Below, in pieces: positions 60,595-64,000 of a stretch of DNA of 64,000 nucleotides. The notes beneath the pieces are model-generated. The model searched no databases. It was not told the origin of the DNA and was given only the letters and a program-made list of their open reading frames with translations. How positions within the stretch are numbered: the first letter of the stretch is position 1; each line of letters opens with the position of its first letter. The translations under genes and the position numbers were made by a program. The DNA is from Streptomyces sp. MA5143a (GTDB lineage Bacteria; Actinomycetota; Actinomycetes; Streptomycetales; Streptomycetaceae). The stretch covers positions 1 through 64,000 of the forward strand of contig NZ_OLMK01000119.1 of the NCBI RefSeq assembly GCF_900290235.1, given 5' to 3'.

Positions 60595-62289
60595 TTGTTC
60601 GCACGCTCGACCGCGCGACGATCACGCATCGCCCGCCTCGGAGTCCTAACGGTCGGGGCCGCTCTCTTGTCTTCCTTCCTAGTCGGCTGCCAGAGCACAC
60701 ACCCGAATTCGGCGGCTCATGGAAAGCGGCGTCCGGCCAACGGGAAGCCGCTGCCGACTGCCGAACAGCAGGCGGCTGGAATGGTTCCCGGAGCTGCGCT
60801 GGTGGAACCGCCCGACCTCAACACCGCAACCCCCGGGGATGTGACGGTTCAGCTGACGGCGGCCCAAAAGGAGGTGATGATCTCGGGCAAGAAGGTGCTC
60901 GCGGAGACCTACAACGGAAGCCTTGTCGGTCCGACTCTCCATGCGGTTCCTGGCCAGCGGGTCACCTTGAAACTGAAAAACAATCTCGACACGGCAACCA
61001 ACTTGCACTTCCACGGGATGCACCTGTCCCCGAAGGGAAGCGCGGACAACATCATGCTGTCCGCTCAGCCTGGTCAGACTCTGACCTACCATCTCGACAT
61101 TCCCGCTAACCAGGCACCCGGTACGTACTGGTACCACGACCACGAAATGTGCTTTAGGGACGGCGAGTCGATGCCGGGCATGGAGATGTCCTCCAGGAAC
61201 GGCGAGTCGATGCCGGGGATGGAGATGTCCTCTGCCCCGGCGAAGGCTCGCTGCAATGGAACCGAGAGCCAGATCGGGGCGGGGCTGTCGGGAACGATCA
61301 TTGTCGGGGACAGTCGCGAATCGTTGCCGCCGGCCTACCGCGGGATCACCGCTCATACCTTGGCACTCAAGGATGCCCAGATCAGCGGATCCAGCTCGAT
61401 CGTCTACCCGGACGGGATCCTCGAGCCCGCATCGCCGACGGTCCGCCTGGTCAACGGTCAGTACCGGCCCACGTTGAACGTGAAAGCCGGAGAAACTCAG
61501 TTGTGGCGGATCGCCAATGAGGGTTACGCCATCCTCTACGACCTCCAGCTCGACGGCGGCAGCTTCACCGTCATCAACCAGGACGGGATTCCCTCCGCGG
61601 CGCCGACCCGGGCGACCCACCTTCGGGTTCCGCCCGGCAGACGCCTCGACGTCCTGGTGACCGCCGGAGCCCCAGGATCAACCTGGCTCAGAACCCTCGC
61701 CCACGAGACCGGGACGGAAGGCGACGGCGATGTTTACCCCGACACCACCCTCATGAAGATCAATGTCAAAAAGGGCGGCGGAAGCGAGGGGTCGGCTGCC
61801 GCTGGGGGACCGTCGGGCATGGCCACCGCGCCCCGGATTGCCGGACCGCTTCCCGGATCCGAACCCGATCTGTCCGGAGAACCCATCGCCCAATCCCGAA
61901 GCGTCGCCCTGAGTGACGACGGCGGCAACAACTTCTGGATCAACGGCAAGTTGTTCGACATGAAGAAGCCGACTTTCAAGAAGCCGGCCACGCTCGGCAC
62001 AGTCGAAGAATGGACGCTCACCAACACCAGTGGTCACGATCATCCGTTCCATCTCCATATCGCACCGTTCCAGGTCCTCAGCGTGAACGGCCGCGCCCAG
62101 CCTCCCGCCGACTATATGGACACCGTGAGCGTTCCCCACGCAGTCAATGGAAAAGCTGGCAAAGTAGTGATCCGGATCCGCTTTACGGACTTCACCGGTG
62201 TATGGATTTTTCACTGCCACATCACAGGACACGAGGACAACGGAATGATGGGCTATGTGAATGTCGTTGCCGCCGACAGCACTGTATAG
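60595..62289 (+). CDS. Multicopper oxidase, predicted lipoprotein
   Basis: 564 residues. The N-terminus has RR at 8-9, a hydrophobic stretch and a lipobox LVGC (Cys32), so a lipid-anchored, possibly Tat-exported enzyme. All four copper motifs are present: NLHFHGMH, TYWYHDHE, HDHPFHLH and FHCHITGHEDNGMM. A Met-rich insertion (two GESMPGMEMSS units) sits just after the second motif, like the Met-rich region of cuprous oxidases such as CueO. It likely oxidises Cu(I) or phenols. TTG 60595 is chosen for its AGAGGA site; GTG 60565 is in frame but lacks one. Codons with A/T third positions are more frequent than in neighbours, suggesting a different origin. Confidence 0.88.
   Translation: MFARSTARRSRIARLGVLTVGAALLSSFLVGCQSTHPNSAAHGKRRPANGKPLPTAEQQAAGMVPGAALVEPPDLNTATPGDVTVQLTAAQKEVMISGKKVLAETYNGSLVGPTLHAVPGQRVTLKLKNNLDTATNLHFHGMHLSPKGSADNIMLSAQPGQTLTYHLDIPANQAPGTYWYHDHEMCFRDGESMPGMEMSSRNGESMPGMEMSSAPAKARCNGTESQIGAGLSGTIIVGDSRESLPPAYRGITAHTLALKDAQISGSSSIVYPDGILEPASPTVRLVNGQYRPTLNVKAGETQLWRIANEGYAILYDLQLDGGSFTVINQDGIPSAAPTRATHLRVPPGRRLDVLVTAGAPGSTWLRTLAHETGTEGDGDVYPDTTLMKINVKKGGGSEGSAAAGGPSGMATAPRIAGPLPGSEPDLSGEPIAQSRSVALSDDGGNNFWINGKLFDMKKPTFKKPATLGTVEEWTLTNTSGHDHPFHLHIAPFQVLSVNGRAQPPADYMDTVSVPHAVNGKAGKVVIRIRFTDFTGVWIFHCHITGHEDNGMMGYVNVVAADSTV
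61161..61232 (+). repeat. Tandem 39-bp in-frame repeat in the multicopper oxidase gene
   Basis: Two copies starting at 61161 and 61200 (33 bp conserved with one change, period 39 bp). They encode GESMPGMEMSSRN and GESMPGMEMSSAP, a Met-rich loop between copper motifs 2 and 3. Confidence 0.85.
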
Positions 62290-62467
62290 GCCAGCGCGTT
62301 GATCCAGCCTCGATCCTTCGTGACGGTCCGTCGGTTCTTTCGGCGGGCCGTTTCGGTTGTCCGGGTCGGTGATGGGCACGCTGACGGCCCGGCTGTCGGG
62401 TAGGGCGGGCGTCGGATTCCACGTGTCCGGCAGGGTGGTGCTGCTCGCGGGGGAAGGAACGTGCTGG

Positions 62468-62660
62468 TCAGCAGGGATTCGGGAGGGCTTCGAGCCGTGC
62501 CAGGGCGTCTGTGATCACGTCGGTCCAGGGCCAGTTGCGTGCGAACCGCAGGTGCCAGCGACGGGCGGTCGTGACGATCTGAACGGCGGCGGAGAGGAGG
62601 CGGAGGTGGCGGGGCTCCCGCCACGTCAGCTCGCCGGCCCCCCTGCGGTCGTGCGCGGCT
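62468..62660 (-). pseudogene. Possible C-terminal remnant of a transposase
   Basis: Minus-strand segment LRLLSAAVQIVTTARRWHLRFARNWPWTDVITDALARLEALPNPC with a TGA at the end. It resembles the C-terminal tail of IS1380-type DDE transposases (arginine-rich helix, W-x-W, then a helix ending in ALP). No other transposase part is present. It is fused in frame to the LysR remnant upstream. The match rests on recall of a tail motif, so it is tentative. The gap 62290-62467 shows nothing else. Confidence 0.4.
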
Positions 62661-62884
62661 GCCGACCCAGGCGCCGCCCGGGTCAGGTAGCCGGCGCCCT
62701 GGGCGCGCCCACTGCTGAACCGGAAGCGGTCGAGCTCGACGATGACGACGGCTATGCCGCATGGTCCACGGGCGGTGCCGCCGATCCAACCGGGCGGCGG
62801 AGGCCGTGTGACAGTCATCGTCGTCCGTTCCTCGACGTGTGCCAATGGACCGGTAGCGGTTGGCGCAACGCAGCGGTCCCGATC

Positions 62885-63485
62885 CTGGATCCGTGCGGCG
62901 GCGCGGTGCAACTCGGCAAGGACTGTGCGGACGGCCTTTCGGGCGGTGCGCTCGGGCCGGTGGAGGACGTCGATGTCGCGTCGGGCATGTACTCCGCCGA
63001 GCGGCTTGAGGGCGACGTCGGGGTGCGGCCGTGCAGTCCAACGGGGCATCAGCGCGAGGCAGCCGCTGGCGGCGACGGCCTCGGCGACCACCGCGAATTC
63101 GTTGATGCGGTGGACGATGTCGAGCCGACGGTTCGCGACGCTCGCGATGGCCTCGATGATGGACATCAGCGGGAAGCCGTCGTGCACCGTGATCCACGGC
63201 TGGTCCGCCACATCCCGCGGCGTGAGCAGCGGCTTGGACACCAGCACATGGCCACGCGGCAAGGCGACATCGAGGGGCTCGTTCAGCAACGTGGTGGCGG
63301 TCACTGTGCGTGGCCATGGAGGACCATGATCGAAGCGGTGGGCGAGCACGAGATCGTAGTGACGGGTGAGAGCCGGCACGCGGTCCTGGGCGACGTCCTC
63401 GTCCGTGAGCGCCAGGCGGGGTTGTCCGGGGTCGGCGAGGCTGCGCAGCAGGATCGGGAAGAAGGCGGAGGTGCTCTGCCACCCG
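62885..63485 (-). pseudogene. LysR-family effector-domain remnant, DNA-binding domain missing
   Basis: On the minus strand: GWQSTSAFFPILLRSLADPGQPRLALTDEDVAQDRVPALTRHYDLVLAHRF ... PLDVALPRGHVL ... SIIEAIASVANRRLDIVHRINEFAVVAEAVAASGCLALMPRW ... RTVLAELHRAAARI, a good LysR effector-binding domain. The helix-turn-helix half is gone, cut at about 63485 where threonine aldolase sequence begins. The stop codon is also lost, and the frame runs into the transposase-like tail. Confidence 0.72.
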
Positions 63486-64000
63486 AACAGTCACATCAAC
63501 GTCGACGAGTGCGGTGCGCCGGAGTTCTCACAGGCGGCGCCAAACTCGTCACGGTTCCCGGCGACGACAGCAAGATCGACCCCAACGCGCTCCGTGAGGC
63601 GGTGCGCCGCAAGGCCGGTGACGTTCACAGTGTGCAGCCCTCCGTGGTGAGCATCAGCCAGGTCACGGAGCGCGGCAGCGTCTACACCCTCGACGAGATC
63701 CGCCGTCTGGCCACCATCGCCAAGGACGCGGGACTGCGCGTCCACATGGACGGCGCCCGCTTCGCCAACGCCCTGGACCACCTCGCCGTCACTCCGGCCG
63801 AGATGACCTGGAAGTCCGGCATCGACGTGCCGTCCTTCGGGGCCACCAAGAACGGCGCGATGACCGCGGAGGCCATCGTCTCCTTCGATCCGGCGCTGGC
63901 CAGCGAACTCGCCTTCCGTGCCAAGCGTGCCGGCCAGCTCGCCTCCAAGATGCGCTTTCACGCCGTCCAGTTCGACGCCTACCTCACCGACGGTCTGTGG
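63465..64000 (+). pseudogene. Low-specificity L-threonine aldolase, truncated and frameshifted, continues past window
   Basis: Plus-strand sequence of a PLP-dependent beta-eliminating lyase (threonine aldolase). EVLCHPNSHINVDECGAPEF is in one frame; after the loss of one base at about 63528 it goes on in another frame: TGGAKLVTVPGDDSKIDPNALREAV ... VHMDGARFANAL ... FGATKNGAMTAEAIV (PLP-lysine region TKNG). About 60-70 N-terminal residues are missing; the left border is the junction with the LysR remnant. The frameshift could also be a sequencing error, but the truncation could not. The 3' end is outside the window. Confidence 0.75.

Noticed and set aside
1..64000. tRNA, rRNA or secondary-metabolite (PKS/NRPS) genes
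   Set aside because: I saw no tRNA-like cloverleaf, rRNA signature or carrier/ketosynthase motifs; the acyl-AMP ligase at 46368 fits acetoacetyl-CoA synthetase and is not an NRPS module.

Overview
This window is high-GC actinobacterial DNA, almost certainly from a Streptomyces. The signs are strong third-position G/C bias, frequent GTG starts, ATGA/GTGA gene overlaps, CebR-type cellulase operators and gene families typical of that genus. I see no rRNA or tRNA gene, CRISPR array or complete insertion sequence.

Layout. (1) 1-4120: two divergent secreted cellulases, a 5'-partial GH48 and a complete GH6, share an 800-bp control region with TGGGAGCGCTCCCA-type boxes. (2) 4326-8022: an MpaB/rubber-oxygenase-like protein and an MFS exporter are transcribed away from a TetR gene, with a perfect inverted-repeat operator between them. 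(3) 8326-13512: a 2,4'-dihydroxyacetophenone-dioxygenase-like cupin, an aromatic-acid MFS carrier and a zinc alcohol dehydrogenase form a small operon, followed by AraC and TetR regulators. (4) 13631-18299: a minus-strand operon encodes two alpha/beta hydrolases, an FAD monooxygenase and an amidohydrolase. Beside it lie a broken FAH-family gene and a MITE-like element. (5) 18764-25043: two DHA2-type exporters, a MarR gene with a leaderless promoter, a luciferase-like oxidoreductase and a CYP199-like P450.

(6) 25713-51663 is the metabolic core, an aromatic (probably lignin- or phenylpropanoid-derived) catabolic island. It holds an aldehyde dehydrogenase/P450/ferredoxin/reductase unit and an EthD protein with an MFS carrier. 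A LysR gene diverges from a tight nine-gene operon that starts with a carotenoid-oxygenase (lignostilbene-dioxygenase-like) gene and continues with an MBL hydrolase, two SDRs, a carboxymuconolactone-decarboxylase-like protein, two FAH-family proteins, a second aldehyde dehydrogenase and an SRPBCC protein. A TetR gene diverges from an operon for an extradiol dioxygenase, an FAH-family protein, an MhpA-like hydroxylase, acetoacetyl-CoA synthetase and a DoxX protein. A second P450/ferredoxin/reductase unit follows. The last two units share the same promoter and operator design, so the TetR probably controls both. The genes suggest this order: cleave an aryl alkene to aldehydes, oxidise the aldehydes to acids, O-demethylate or hydroxylate by P450, open the ring, hydrolyse the product with FAH-type enzymes, and activate the released acetoacetate as acetoacetyl-CoA.

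(7) 52352-64000 is a mosaic of stress and envelope genes and decayed genes. Intact genes are an alpha/beta hydrolase, a Clp-N protein behind a 49-bp palindrome, CsbD, a NavBac-like channel with an odd selectivity filter, TatA, an SRPBCC/TetR pair with twin operators, a DUF418-like membrane protein and a multicopper oxidase lipoprotein. Remnants of CDF, DJ-1/PfpI, ABC-ATPase, GlsB, transposase, LysR and threonine aldolase genes lie among them.
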